This document shows, piece after piece, positions 51,001 through 64,000 of a stretch of 64,000 bases of DNA. A program made the translations under genes and the position numbers. The notes beneath the pieces are model-generated. The model had not been told where the DNA came from and made no database searches. It saw only the letters and a list, made by a program, of their open reading frames with translations. The stretch is from Ophiocordyceps camponoti-saundersi (nom. inval.) (lineage: Eukaryota; Ascomycota; Sordariomycetes; Hypocreales; Ophiocordycipitaceae): the NCBI GenBank assembly GCA_003339415.1, contig PDHQ01000135.1, positions 24,882-88,881 of the forward strand, in the 5' to 3' direction. Positions within the stretch are counted from its first letter, which is position 1; every line of letters starts with the position of its first letter.

Positions 51001-54000
51001 CCTAGCCCTAAGCCGGACGCGGTCTTACTATATAGCGGGGGGTTTTACCTCTTTTAGGAGGGTTTTTCCTACTTAACTTACTGCCGAGGTTCTAGCAGCT
51101 ACTTCTATAGCCTCTAAAGTATTATAATAAAAAATATTAACTATAATCTAATAATAATTTAAAGCTTAAATAATATTAAATTAGCCTTAACTTATAGTTA
51201 AGCTACCTTTATTTTATATATTATTAATAAAATTAATAATAAGTTTTACTTTAATAAGTTTAAAGCTAGCGCTTAGGTTATTAAGCGTTTTTTTACTAGA
51301 GTTTTATTAAGATAAGGGTTTTTAATCTCTTATAAAATTGATATCCTTAACTCTTAATAAAAGCTTTAAATTTAACTTTATAGAGGAATATATATCGAAT
51401 ATTATTTTACTTATAAAAGACTAGCTATTTATAAATATATAATAGCTATTTTAGTAATAATAATCCCTCCTTTTTTAATAAGTATAATTTTAGTACTAAT
51501 TAAAGATCCTCTTAAGAATTATAATTTTATTTTCTTTCTTAACTTTTATTTTCTTTTTAGTTTAATTATTTATAATTATTTTTATTTAACTATTTTTAAC
51601 TTAAGTAATAAGCTAATCTTTTTTAAATAAAGAGAAAAAATTAATATTATATTAAATCTTAATAATTAATTCTCTTTTATAATCCCTTAATAAATTACTA
51701 AAAGGGACTTTTTAGATAACCCTAATAAATATTTAATATTAGATTTTTTTTAAACTAAATAATATTATCTAACGAAATTAATATTAATTTACCTCCTATT
51801 AATATCCTAGATTTAAGTTAACTATACTAATTAGGTATTTTTAAAATACTTAATATCTAGGAAATTAAAAGAGAGTATAGCGTTAAAATTTTTACTTTTA
51901 ATTCTTAGTTATTCGAAAAGGTAAAATAGCTATATAATTCCCTTCTAAAACTATAAAAAGATACTAAACTAATTAATTTACTTTTAGAATATTATTTAAA
52001 AATCCCCCTTATTAATAATTAATATAAGAAAAAACTTAGTTTATATCCTTACTTATTAAATAAACTTAATTAAGATTTCCTTAATAAAAAATATAATAAT
52101 ATATATTTATAAGGTAAAATAAAATAAGCGCTTAAAGCTTTACCTTTCGCTAGCTTATATTTTATTATTTAGAGAAAAGGTAAATAATATATTATTAATA
52201 ACTTATAAGCTTTAAATAGCGTAGCTATTCCCGATATATATCTAATACCTCTTCTTTAAAATATAATTTATAAATTAGTAAGTAAAATAGTTATTTTTAC
52301 TATTAATATTTAAAGCTTTTTTTATTAGTTTCTTATCTATTTAAATTACTAAAAGCGGTTTATAATTACTTCCTATTATAAATTAAAAAAGGCTATAATC
52401 GCTCTTATAAGGTATAAAAATTCGCCTATATATATATAAAACTTTATTAATTATATTCTTTAACTATATAAAGTATACGCTACTAGATATATTAATAATA
52501 TAATAATCTTTTCTAATACCTTAAAGGATTATATTAAGTATTTAACTATAATATTTAATCTTTTTATTTATATAAATTTTTCCCTTTTTACTTTTAAATT
52601 ATTTTTTTATTACTTATTTATAAAAATATTAAAATAATATATTAATAAATTTATTTTAATAAATACTTAATTTTTAGTAAAAGCTTTATAAGATATTAAG
52701 TTCCTTAATACCTTATAATATCTTAAATAATAAATTAAATTAGCTAAATAAATAAGATATCTTATTCTTTATTTTATATAATAAATTAACTTTTTTTAAA
52801 AATATAAAATAGTAATATTTTAAGAAAGATAGGAAAATAAAGCACTTATTACTAAACTAAAAAAAATACCTTTACCTCCTAGTTTATAATTATCCTAATA
52901 AAGGAAAAAACTAACTATTTTAATAATATTACTAACGCTTTTTATAATAACGCTATTCTTAATTAGTTTTTTCCTAATTATTAACTTTTTTTATAAATTA
53001 ATATTTTTTAGAAGAACGGTTTTATAGCTTATTTTTTTTATATTAATAATAAGGAATCTTAGAAATTATTTTTAGCTCCGCTCTAATAATTTATTAAACT
53101 TATTTATTATTTTAATTATATATTTAAATTAGCTAAAATTAAATATTAGCTAACTAAACTTAAAATTTCCTATTTAGTTTAAGCTTATTATAAACTTTAA
53201 ATTTATTTAATTAAAACTTAGAAACTAAAAATTATAATTTTTACGGATTATATTATAATTTTAGTAATTATAAAATAAACCTCTTTTTTATTATTAGTAT
53301 AAGAAGTAATAATTACCTTACTTTCGCTTTTTAGTTTTTAAGTTAATACCTTTTTAAAGTTTTATATATCCTTAATATTTTTAATATTCTTATAAACTCT
53401 CTCTTACGCTTTTTTTTAAAAATAGCCTTAGAAAAAGGATAAGGAGAACTTAAAAATATTTAGGAAGATTATATTAACTAAGAATACGCGCTTATTCCCT
53501 AAAAAGCTATTCTTAATAACGCTTTCTAATATAGGATTTCTAAAAAATATCTTTTTAATATATAATAATCCGAAATCTTAGAGTAACTTAAAAATAAAGA
53601 TTTTTAGGAAAGATTTAATTTTATCTAAGTAAATAGCTTATTATATTTTAAAAATATTAATAGTTAATAATAACTTTATATTTTTAAAACTTACGCTAAA
53701 GAAATTATTTTTAAGTATTATTTTTATAAATTTTATATTAGCTAAAGATATATATAAGCTAAATTTTCTTTTAGTTTTATTATTTCTTAATTAAAGAAAA
53801 AGATTAATAATTTTATAAATAAATATAATATTTATAAATAAAATTAAACTAATAAATAAGCTCCTTTTAGGGAAATAGTTCCTATTTATTCCTTAGCGAT
53901 TTTTTTTATATAATTATAATAAACTTTATTATTAAACTCTCTCTAATCTTTTTAAAAAATTTACCTTAGTTTAAACTTAAAGGAAAGTTTTATAATACCC

Positions 54001-54932
54001 TCCTTATTATTACTAATAAGTTCTTAAAAATATATATTTTAACTTTTAGATATAATTATTTTATTATTAAAAAAATAAGCTTAGCGGCTATATAATAAGC
54101 TTACTTATTATAACTAAAGACTTTTAAAGTAAATTATCTCTAATTAAAATCTAAAGTTTATATTTAAATTTTAAAAAACCTTATAATTTACCTTTAATAT
54201 TAAATTTCTAATATTAACTATATATTACTTATAAACTAATAGTTTATTTAAAAAATAAAACTAGATTTTCGAAATTACTCTTAGATTCTTTATTACTAAT
54301 TTCTTAATAAAATAATAAATTAACGCCTTACTAGCTTTTTAGTTTTTACTTAATAACTCCTTTTTTTAGTTATTAAAATTACGCTAAGTAAGTTACTTAT
54401 TAAATTCTAAATAAATAATAGTTTTTATTATCTAAGTAATTAAGCTTCCCTTAAATTTAAAAAAATATTAAAAAATAAGGTAATTATCTTTATTACTTAT
54501 ACTTAAGCTATAATAAAAAGATAATATAATAAAAAATACTAAAAGCTTAAGTTTAAGCTTAGCGATTAGGTTTAGCTAAAACTTAGGAAAAGATATTCTA
54601 TTTATAATAAATAAGTAGCGAAGCTTTCGGAATAGTAAACTAGGCCCTTTTATATAATTAAAAAAATTAATTATCTAACTTATTAATTAAATTTCGATAA
54701 CTTTATAAATATTTATTTTATTATATTAGTTATATAACTTTAATTAGCTAATATTTTAAGAGAATAACCTAGCCTTAAGCTTAATATTAATAATTATAAG
54801 ATTAAATAAATCCTTAATAAGAGAAAAGTTAAAAAAGGGCGAGGTATTATTTAAATAAAATACCTTATATATTAGAAAAGATACCTAAGTAATAATAATT
54901 AATAGGTAGCTAAGAAAGACTTTTAATAAAAG

Positions 54933-56807
54933 AAAATATATAACTTTTATATATTTTATAAATCCCGCGCTTAAAGCGACGCGGATACGAACCTCTTATT
55001 CTTATATTATAAGCGAACTCCGCTCCTTCCGTTACCTTATAGCGATAGCTTTAAGCCGCGCTTAGAGTAACTCTAAGGGGGAGGGTAACGCTATATAAGT
55101 TAATTATAACCGCGAAAATTTTTTACCCGGAATATAGCTTTACTCCGAATTATAGTAAACTTAAACTTAAGGGTTTACTATACCTCTTACCTTATTAGAA
55201 ACTAAAGTAAGTATTAGTAAGATTATTTTAAAAAACGCCTTAATCTCCGTATAGGTAATTATCGAATAAGTAGCGGAGTTTAAGAGGGTTCGGGGAGGCG
55301 CCCCCCTTACTCTAACTTTATTAATTAGTAATATTTCCTTAGCTATTATAGCCGTAGTTTCCTTTTTTTTTTATAGCTCTAGGGGAAGCGGGACTCCTCC
55401 GATATAAGCTACGGTTACGGCTAAAATACTAAAGAAAACTATTAAAAAATAGGTTCTTAGGTAATATAAGCGTTAGCTTATAATTTACTCTAACTTTATT
55501 ATTACTTCGCTCTAAGTTTAAGGCCTTAAAGTAATTATAATAAATATTAACTATAAACTCCGCGGGTAAGGCTAAGCTTTTACTATAAGGAAATTACTTA
55601 GCGGTAATATTACGGTAATATTCTAAGATATTATTTATAAGCTTTAGTTTAATCTAAAATAGCTTTATATCGCTTTTAGAGAAAAAGTATACTTAACTAA
55701 TAAAAGTTATACTTTTATTATAAAAAAGGTACTAGCGCGGGCTTTATAATAAGGCGGGAAGGAGGCTTTTTAAAAAAAGATTAAGTTATTAAATAAAGTT
55801 TTAATAATATAATTATATACGAAAAAATACTATTTAAGGACTTAGCGGAGTTTCTTTATAGTTACTATTAATAGCATAATAAACGTAAACTAAATTTATA
55901 ATAAAGATATAATAATATAAGCGGAGATTTTTAACGCGGAACCTTATAAGCTAAAAATTTAACCTTAGTAATATTTTAAGTATTATTAGCTTAGATATAT
56001 TACTAAATATTATATAATAAAGCTATAATATAACTAATACTCCGCCTTTTTATACGCGGAGGGTAAGTTAGCTTACTTTATAGCGTATAAAAAAAAACTA
56101 TACTATTACCCTCTTTATTAAGAAACTTACCCCGGGTAAAATTAACTTTACCTTAAGATAAGAGCGGCGTAGGACTAGGCGAAGGATACTTATATTTTCT
56201 AATTTTAGAGATTTATAGATTAGAATTTCGTATATACTACCCCTCCTCCCCCTCTAGCGCTAACTAAAGTCTAATAATAGCTAAGGCGGAAATACTAAAA
56301 AGTAAATATAATAGCTTTACTTTTAACCCCCTCTTTAAACTTATTCGTAGCTCCGCTATAATAATTAAGCCGCTTTTTAAAATTAGCTATTACGGGGTCT
56401 ATTATAAGCTAGTAAAACCTCTATATATTCCTTAATTATATTAATAAAGCTTTAATTAAATAGATTATTTAGGATATTATAATTAAGCGCGGAGATTCGG
56501 TTTATAGCGATAATAACGCTTAGGAAAATAAATAGCTATACGAACTCCGTACCGGACCTAAACTACGCGTATTCTTATTACTATAAACTCCGCTCTAGAG
56601 GATATATCGGCTTCCTAATTACTTATTATTATTAGACCTATCTAAGGTATAGAGTGCTAGGTACGGACTTAGTCCGGCCTTAAACTAAGATAACGCTTAA
56701 GGGGAGGGTTTTACTCTAAGTTCTCCGGTTTTTCCTACTCCTAGAATATATATAAGATAGTTCTAAGCTAAATTAAGTATACTAGCGTATAAATATTATT
56801 ATTATTA
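54933..56807 (+). mobile_element. Z2: 1875 bp non-LTR element inside W2
   Basis: Target duplication TTAATAAAAG (54923-54932 and 56808-56817); the empty site is visible in W1 near 28245-28262. It starts AAAATATATAACTTTT and ends in ATT triplets. It keeps more GC than Z3. No reverse transcriptase motif was seen. Confidence 0.82.
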
Positions 56808-59805
56808 TTAATAAAAGGAGATAATTAAAGAATTTAAGAAAGAAAAAAATAAGTTAGAAGCTAAGCTAGAAATTACTAAGAAAAAATATATAAATACTTT
56901 TAAAAAGTACTAGCTATTAGAATAAGGTAAATAAATTACTTAGTAATAAACGCGTAATATTTTTAGAAAATAATAAACTTAATATATTATTATTTATACT
57001 AGATTTCCCTCTATTTTCCTACTTTTTTTTTTTTATTTCCTCTCTTTTCTATTTATCCTCTCTTATTCCTCTTTATATTACTTATCTTTATTATATCTTC
57101 TTATATATTAATTTTTATCCCCTTTATAATTATTTCTTTTTATTTTCTAATTCCTTTTATTATCTTTATATTATTTCCTTTCTTTTATACTTAAGATTAA
57201 TCCTCCTTATAATAATTCTTATTATTCTTATAATAAAATATACTATAAGTTATTTTATAAATAACTAATTTATACTCCCCCTATACTTATATTTTAAAGC
57301 TTTAAAAAAGCTATTTAGCTATTTAGAAACTTTACGGAATTTTAATATTTATTTAAGTTACTCGCTTATAAATTTAATAATTAAAAATTAAATAACTATA
57401 TAACTTTTATTATTTAAAAATAAGTATTATAAAAAGAGGGATATAATTTATTATTTAATAAGTTATATAATTATATTTATTATATTAATAGAAAAGTAAA
57501 AAGGTAAGCTAATAAAAAATAACTCCTTAAGAATAAAGATTATAATCTTAGGTATTTATTTTTAAATAATAAATACTTTAGCTTTAATTACTCCCTAGAC
57601 CCTACTTAATATTTCTAAAATTATAACGCTTAAATATTCTACTTAATAAATTACCTCGGTATTTTCTTTTACCGCTAGCTTTATTTTTAAAATACTAGCT
57701 ACCTTATTAAGAAGCTATACCTAACCTCTTTTACTATACTCCCTTACTAATAATAAAAGTAATATCTTTCTATAATTTAACTAGCTTAGAAAGAACTATT
57801 ATAGCACTTATACGCTATTAGAAATTATAAAAGATTATATTAACTTATTAAGGGCCTTATTACTAAGTAAATTTATTAGAAATTAAAAAAGTTAAGGGAG
57901 ATTAAAAGAATCCTAGCTATTATTTCTTATATTAATTACCTTAATAAGATAGAAAGAATAATATTAGTAGCTATAAAAAAGGAGACTAAGGTTAAAAGAG
58001 CCGCTTCTATCTTTAGAAAATCCTTAGTAAAGCGTTTTATTACTCCTTTTACTTTTATTTAATAAAGCGTCCTTAAAACCCCTAATAAGTAAACTTACTT
58101 TACCTTTTAATAACTTAGAACCCTTATAATAGTTTCTAAGATTACGATTTAATTTTAAAAAGTTCTAGAAGCTAAAAAAGTTAAAAAAGCTAATAATAAT
58201 TTCTTAGTAACTTATTACGATAGTTTAGTTTAAGTTATTAAATACTCGCTTACTTTTTTTATAAGATATTATAATAAATAAGCTTTAATATTCTAAGATA
58301 AAAATATTACTTTAATTTAAGTAATTTACTTTAATAAGTATTTCGCTAAATATAATATTTCCCTTAGCTTAAGTTATATAGCGAAAATATTTAATATTAG
58401 TAATAAATAAATTATCGATTTCCTTATCTTAATACCTATCTTACTTAATACCTTAACTTTTAAGAATTTATTAATTAATATTAATAAGGTTATTATATTT
58501 ATTAATAGGAAATTAATATTTAATAATTTAAGTAAGATATTAGAGTTTTACGAAAAAAACTAATAAAACTCCTATATTTATATAAGAGAATAAATATATC
58601 TACCTAGTAAGGGTATTATTACTTTACTTCTAGCTATTATTATTAATTATATACTCCCCTTAGCTTAAAGCGATATTATTAAAAATAAGATAATTTTAAA
58701 CCTTAGTAATATTCCTATCTTTAACGTTTTAGATTTAGTAAAAATAGCTCCTAATAATATTATTAAAAAGCTATATAATTAAAAAAGTAGCTTAGTTAAA
58801 CTTTTTAATAATATTAAGTATACTATAACTATTAAGCTTATTAACGCTAATTTATTTATTAATATAATAATAAATTAAAACTCTTTATAGCTTTCTATAT
58901 AGCTTTAGTATAAACTATAGTAAATATATATTAATAATACGCTTTATATAAAAAGCACGCGTTATACTATTTAACTATTAATAAGTAATAGCTATTATAT
59001 CTATTTATCTATAAATATATAATAGATTTTTAAGTTATTTAACTATTAATATATAATAATAATATATCGTCTAAGCTTAGGTAAGAACCTTATAAATTAG
59101 TATACTTTTAGTATTACTTTTTAATATTTTTATAATATAGTATTAATTATATACTATTTTTTCCTTATATTTTATACGCTATAAATAAAGAAAGAATATC
59201 GGCCGTAATAAGAAGGCTAAGTAAAGCCTATTTATTATAAACTACTTATAATATACGCTTAAAGATAAGTATAAACTATTCGTAATATAATTAACTTTAT
59301 TATTATTCCTAATATCCTAAACGCCCCTATCTTTATAAAATATACTATACTTAAAGCTATAAACTATATCTTTTACGCTAATTATAATAAGATTATCTAT
59401 ATTCGCTTTTATATTATCGCCGTAACTTATATATCTAAATAATAAGGATAATAAGATATTTCCTTTATTTTATTTTTTTAGTTTATATATTATATTATAT
59501 TTTTTTTATTCTTATTTTCTTTTCTTAATATTATAATACCCTTAACTATAATATATATTCTTTTATATATATTTAATATATATTATAACTCTCCTTTATT
59601 ATTCTTATCTTATTTTTTTATTTCTTTCTTATCTTATATAAATTAATTTAGTTCTTTATATATAGATCCTTAATAATCTTTCTTAATTTATAATTAAATA
59701 TAATTATTAGAGTTAATATAAAAAAACCTTTAAGTATAATAATAATTTCTAAAATAATATAAAAAGTTAATAAAGCTATTAGAATTCTTTTCTAGCTTAG
59801 AAAGT

Positions 59806-60397
59806 TAATATAAGATATATAATAATACCTTTATAAATCGCCTAACCTCTTATAATATTTTACTAAAATTTCCCCTTTTAGGATTTTACTTAGATTTCCC
59901 CTAGAAACTTTATTACTTTTACGCTTAGGAAATTACTAGGATTTCCTATTAGGATTTCTCTATAATAACTCTTAGGATTTTACTAAGATTTTCTACTAAA
60001 TCTAATATTAAAATATACCTTTAAAAATCTCCGGATTTTACTAGGAAATCCCCGTATACTAAGAGATTACCGTATATTAGGAAATCTCCGTTTTACTAAT
60101 ATATACGGAAATTACCGTAAAATCCCCTTAAGTAAATACTTTTAAGATTATATTAGGAAATCTTCCTTAAGCTCCTACCTATATAATTAGCTTAGTATTC
60201 CTTTAAGTAATAATTTAAATTCTTTTATAGTTACTATTTTAATTCTTAAAAGACTTTTACTTATACTTATACCTTTTATAATAGCTATTTTATAATCTTA
60301 TAATTAGTAGCTAGCTTATCTCCCTCTTTTATATATTATATTTAGTAGCTAGCCTAGTATATATACTTATTAAAAGATTATATATAAGCGTATATTA
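59806..60397 (+). repeat. W2 3' LTR (592 bp)
   Basis: Direct repeat of 42013-42606, preceded by a short purine-rich run, and less AT-converted than the 5' copy. Confidence 0.85.
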
Positions 60398-62800
60398 ATT
60401 ACTTTTAAAGAAAAGATATATTTAATTAATAATAGTTATACTCTTATTATAAAAAAGGTACTAGCGTAAGCCTTATAATAAAGCGGTAAAAAAGCTTTTA
60501 AGAAAAAAATTAAGTTATTAAATAAAGTTTTAATAATATAATTATACGTAAAAAGATATTATTTTAAAACTTAGCGGAGTTTTCTAATAATTACTATTAA
60601 TAATATAATAGATATAAACTAAACTTATAATAAAAATATAATAATATAAGTAAAGATTTTTAACGCTAAATTATATATACTAAAAGTTTAACTTTAGTAA
60701 TATTTTAAATATTAATAACTTAAATATATTACTAAATATTATATAATAAAGCTATAATATAATAAGTATTTTACTACTTTATATATAAAAAGTAAGTCTG
60801 CTTACTTTATAATTTATAAGAAAAGATTATATTATTACTTTTTTTATAAAAAATCTTACTTTAAGTAAAATTAAATTAACTTTAAGATAAAAGTAATATA
60901 AGACTAAGTAAAAAATATATATATTACCTAACTTTAAAAGTTTATAAATTAAAATTTTATATATATCGCCCCTCCTCCCCTTTTAGCGCTAACTAGAAAC
61001 TAATAGTAGCTAGGGCGGAAATACTAAAAAGCGAATATAATAATACCTCCTCCTTTAACTTTAATTTTATACTTATCTATAACTTTATTATAATAATTTA
61101 GCTATTTTTCGGGATTAGCTATTATAAAGTTTATTATAAGATAATAAAACTTTTATATATACTAAAGCTATACTAATAAGGCCTTAATAAATTAGATTAT
61201 TAAGGCTATTTTTATTAAATATAAATATTTAGTTTATAATAATAATAATAGCTAGGAGAATAAGTAAGCTATATAAACTTTATACTAAACTTAGTTTACG
61301 CGTACTTTTACTATTATAAAATCCGCTTTAGGGGAAATATTAGCTTTTAAATTATTAGTTAATACCTAACTTATTAAATATATAAAGTATTAAGTATAAG
61401 CAGGGTCTAACCTAAAGCTAAGGTAATACTTTAAAGGAGGGTTTTACTTTAAGTTCTTTAGTTTTTCCTCTTTTTAGAATATATATAAAATAGTTTTAAG
61501 CTATATAAGGTATATTAGTATATAAATTATTATTATTATTAATATTATTCTAGGCGACTTTTTAAAAAACTTTATTATAATATATTTAAATAATATTTTT
61601 ATTTACTTAAGTAGCTTATATTTTAATTATTAGCGTAAAGTATATATTATATTATTATATTTTTAATAAGCTAAGCTTTTTCTTAACTTTAAAAAGTATA
61701 ATTTTACTATTTATAAAGTTAAATACTTAAGGTTTATTATTTCTATTAATAAAAAGGTAAAATTAAACTTTATTAAGGTCTTTATTATATTTAAATAAGA
61801 GGCGCTAACTTATATATATTTAAAGCGTTTATAATTTTCTAAAGTTTACTAATTTTTATTATAATTTTATACTTTATTTTTTTAACTTTATAGCTTTACT
61901 TATTAGCTTTATAAAATAAAGCGTTCTTTTTAATTAAACTAATAAATACTAGCTTATTTTTAATATACTTAAGTTTATTTTTATATTAGCTTTTATTTTT
62001 ACTTAATAAAACCCTAACTATAATATAATTATAAAAGCGAACTATTTTAATAAGGCTATAAGCGGCTATTTATCCTAAGTTAGTATAAACTATATCTTTT
62101 AGCTATCTATATATTATTTTAAGAAACTTCTCCTTATAAAATAAAACTATATAATTTATAATAAAAAGCTTTTTATTATTATTTCCTTCCTTAAAGCGTA
62201 GTTTACTAAGCTATATAATATAATATAGCTATTTTTAATCTTAACTACGTATAAGGCCTTTAAGTATTTTACTATACCTAAAAGGATAATAAAATATTAA
62301 GTATATTAAGCTAAAGTACTTACTTTTTTTAATTTCTAACTTTAGTATCGCTTTAATATATAAGTATTTTAGCTAAACGCTCTTTCTTAAAAGAAGTAAA
62401 AACGCCGCGGAATAAAAAACCGTTATAGCTAAATTATATAGCTTATTTTTATCTATTCTTTTAAGTTATATTTAGTTTAGTTTAGCTTAGCCCCGCTTAA
62501 CTCCCTTTTTACTTTACTTTTAACTTTTAATATTTTAATATTTTTTTAAAATAAGACTTTATAAAAACTTTAATTAATAGCTTTCTATACTAATTTATTT
62601 TATAATATCCGCTACTAAGTAATCTATTTTATTATTTAAAAGTTTCTACTAAAAGCTAATACTTATAAGTAAATTATAAATTACTCTCTTTTTACTTATA
62701 AGTAATTATAATTCTAAACCTATTTTTAAGTTTCTAAATAAAAACTTTTTACTATTATACTTATATAATAAATATATTACTCCCTTATAATAAGATATTA

Positions 62801-63300
62801 TTAGTTAAGCTTTTTATCTATATAAAAATTATAGAAAATAAAAATAAGTTTTGAATTATTTATATATTTACTTTTTAGTAATAATAAGGGTACTTATATA
62901 TAATATAAAAGGTACCTATATAAATGAAACTAACTAAATAATAAATAAATATTAATATTTTCTCTTTTTTACTCCTTTTTGCCCGCTTATAAGCGTAAGG
63001 TTTTTAAAAAGCTATATAGCGCGCTATATAGAATTTTTAATTAGCTAAATTACCTAATATATAAAATCTTTAATTAGTTAAGTTACTTAGTATATAAAGT
63101 TTTTAATTAGCTAAGTTACTTAATATATAAAATTTCTTAAAATATAATCTTATTTAAATATAAAACTTTAAATTATATTAAGTTATATAAATATAATATT
63201 AAAAAATAAGATACCGAAAGCTAATATAATTACCTTATATTTTTATACTTAAGTTTTCTTACTTAGAAAAACTATTTTTCCTAAGGCGTATAAAAGGAAA
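62801..63300. other. AT-rich segment, no gene
   Basis: RIP-type sequence with short local repeats: TTTTAATTAGCTAA(A/G)TTAC followed by a TATATAAA-like block occurs about three times near 63028-63130. No coding frame recognised. Confidence 0.5.
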
Positions 63301-63302
63301 AA

Positions 63303-63441
63303 TTCTTTTCTCTTTTTTTCTCTTTTCTTTTCTTTTCTTTTTCTCCTCGGGCCTCCTTTTTTTATCTCTCTCGCCCTCTCTCTCTCTCTCTTAATCTCTT
63401 TCTCTCTCTCTTTCTAACTCTCTCTCTCTCTCTTTCTTTAT
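63303..63441. repeat. CT-rich low-complexity tract
   Basis: Pyrimidine-only runs dominated by CT dinucleotides and TTTTC units. Simple-sequence repeat, no gene. Confidence 0.85.
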
Positions 63442-63591
63442 ATTTTTAGCGCTATTATTATTATTATTATTATTACTATTTTTATTATTATTACTTTTAA
63501 AATAAAAATTTATTTTATATATATATAGCGTATATATAAAGCTTATATTATATAAAAATAAAAACTAATTTATAAATATATAGCTTTTTAC

Positions 63592-64000
<409 letters not shown>

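Larger units (their letters stand above)
44818..51132 (+). mobile_element. V: LINE (non-LTR) retrotransposon, RIP-degraded
   Basis: It is flanked by a 13 bp target duplication, AATATTAACTATA (44805-44817 and 51133-51145), and ends in an A-rich tail. No LTRs. On the plus strand an endonuclease (EEP-type) relic lies near 46440-46720, followed by a LINE reverse transcriptase at about 47380-48200. The upstream part (44850-45950) is probably ORF1. The layout resembles fungal Tad-like LINEs. Its GC content is visibly higher than that of its host W2, so it is likely a late arrival, although still full of RIP-type stops. The segment 49500-51000 is not explained by the usual LINE plan. Confidence 0.82.
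42013..60397 (+). mobile_element. W2: Ty3/gypsy element carrying V and Z2
   Basis: Second copy of the 24676-34859 family in the opposite orientation. Target duplication ATTAC (42008-42012 and 60398-60402). LTRs are 42013-42606 and 59806-60397. The total is 18.4 kb; without V (6.3 kb) and Z2 (1.9 kb) it is about 10.2 kb, matching W1. Reverse transcriptase lies near 52000-52900 with a YINNIIIFSNTLKDYI box at about 52487-52530, and the integrase tail near 54600-54700. The left part is more AT-rich than W1. No intact frame remains. Confidence 0.88.
41275..61538 (+). mobile_element. Z3: 1.87 kb non-LTR element split by W2
   Basis: The left part is 41275-42012 and the right part 60403-61538. Together they are 1874 bp, equal to the intact copy at 54933-56807 (1875 bp). 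The target duplication is TTAATATTATT (41264-41274 and 61539-61549). The tail is made of ATT triplets. It is heavily AT-converted compared with Z2. Confidence 0.8.
40103..62800 (+). mobile_element. Y3b: inverted piece of the Y family, carrying Z3 and W2
   Basis: 40103-41274 and 61550 to about 62800 are reverse-complement matches to Y1 from about 9680 down to about 7290. On the plus strand the first part reads HFYINYRALN then YPFSLIKKILYSFFSA (Ty3/gypsy reverse transcriptase fingers and palm), and the second begins with YLNNIFIY, the RIP-altered YxDD box. Z3 inserted between these boxes. The right end fades near 62800. It is either a rearranged half of Y3 or a separate truncated copy. Confidence 0.75.

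Overview
The window looks like a chromosome segment of a filamentous ascomycete, Pezizomycotina and probably Sordariomycetes. Two lines of evidence support this. The only intact genes are a fungal Bst1-type GPI inositol-deacylase and a fungal nodulin-like MFS transporter with short spliceosomal introns. Everything around them carries the imprint of repeat-induced point mutation (RIP): TpA-rich DNA almost without CpA/TpG, while CpG-containing words such as GCGCG survive. ATG is nearly absent there, so the repeats contain no usable open reading frames.

Layout. 1-330 is AT-rich flank. 331-11697 is a Ty3/gypsy element (here called Y1, pol on the minus strand, 249-252 bp LTRs), interrupted by a 1776 bp short LTR element (X1), a 1.9 kb non-LTR element (Z1) and a ~675 bp less-mutated segment. 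About 12130-18545 is a GC-normal island with the two convergent genes: BST1 homologue (+, 12953-16309, one intron) and MFS transporter (-, 16543-18246, three introns, 502 aa). A 10-N gap flanked by very long poly-C runs lies in the BST1 upstream region.

19036-40102 is a nested stack: Y3 (minus) was hit by Y2 (19577-38468), which was hit by X2 (19618-21393) and by W1 (24676-34859, a 10.2 kb Ty3/gypsy element with 604 bp LTRs, minus strand). At 40102/40103 Y3 joins an inverted piece of the same family (Y3b, pol on plus). Y3b was hit by Z3, Z3 by W2 (42013-60397), and W2 by V (44818-51132, a LINE with endonuclease and reverse transcriptase) and by Z2 (54933-56807). Target-site duplications can be read for nearly every insertion, and copies of the same family have matching lengths once nested insertions are removed. 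About 62800-64000 is AT-rich DNA ending in CT-rich and (ATT)n/(AAT)n microsatellites.

The two genes are probably housekeeping or transport functions with no evident link to each other or to the repeats. No element has an intact pol gene. The interest lies in the nesting history, the extreme RIP pattern, the unusual BST1 intron and several unexplained coding-like relics inside the repeats. The family names Y, X, Z, W and V are working labels. All translations of relics were made by eye.
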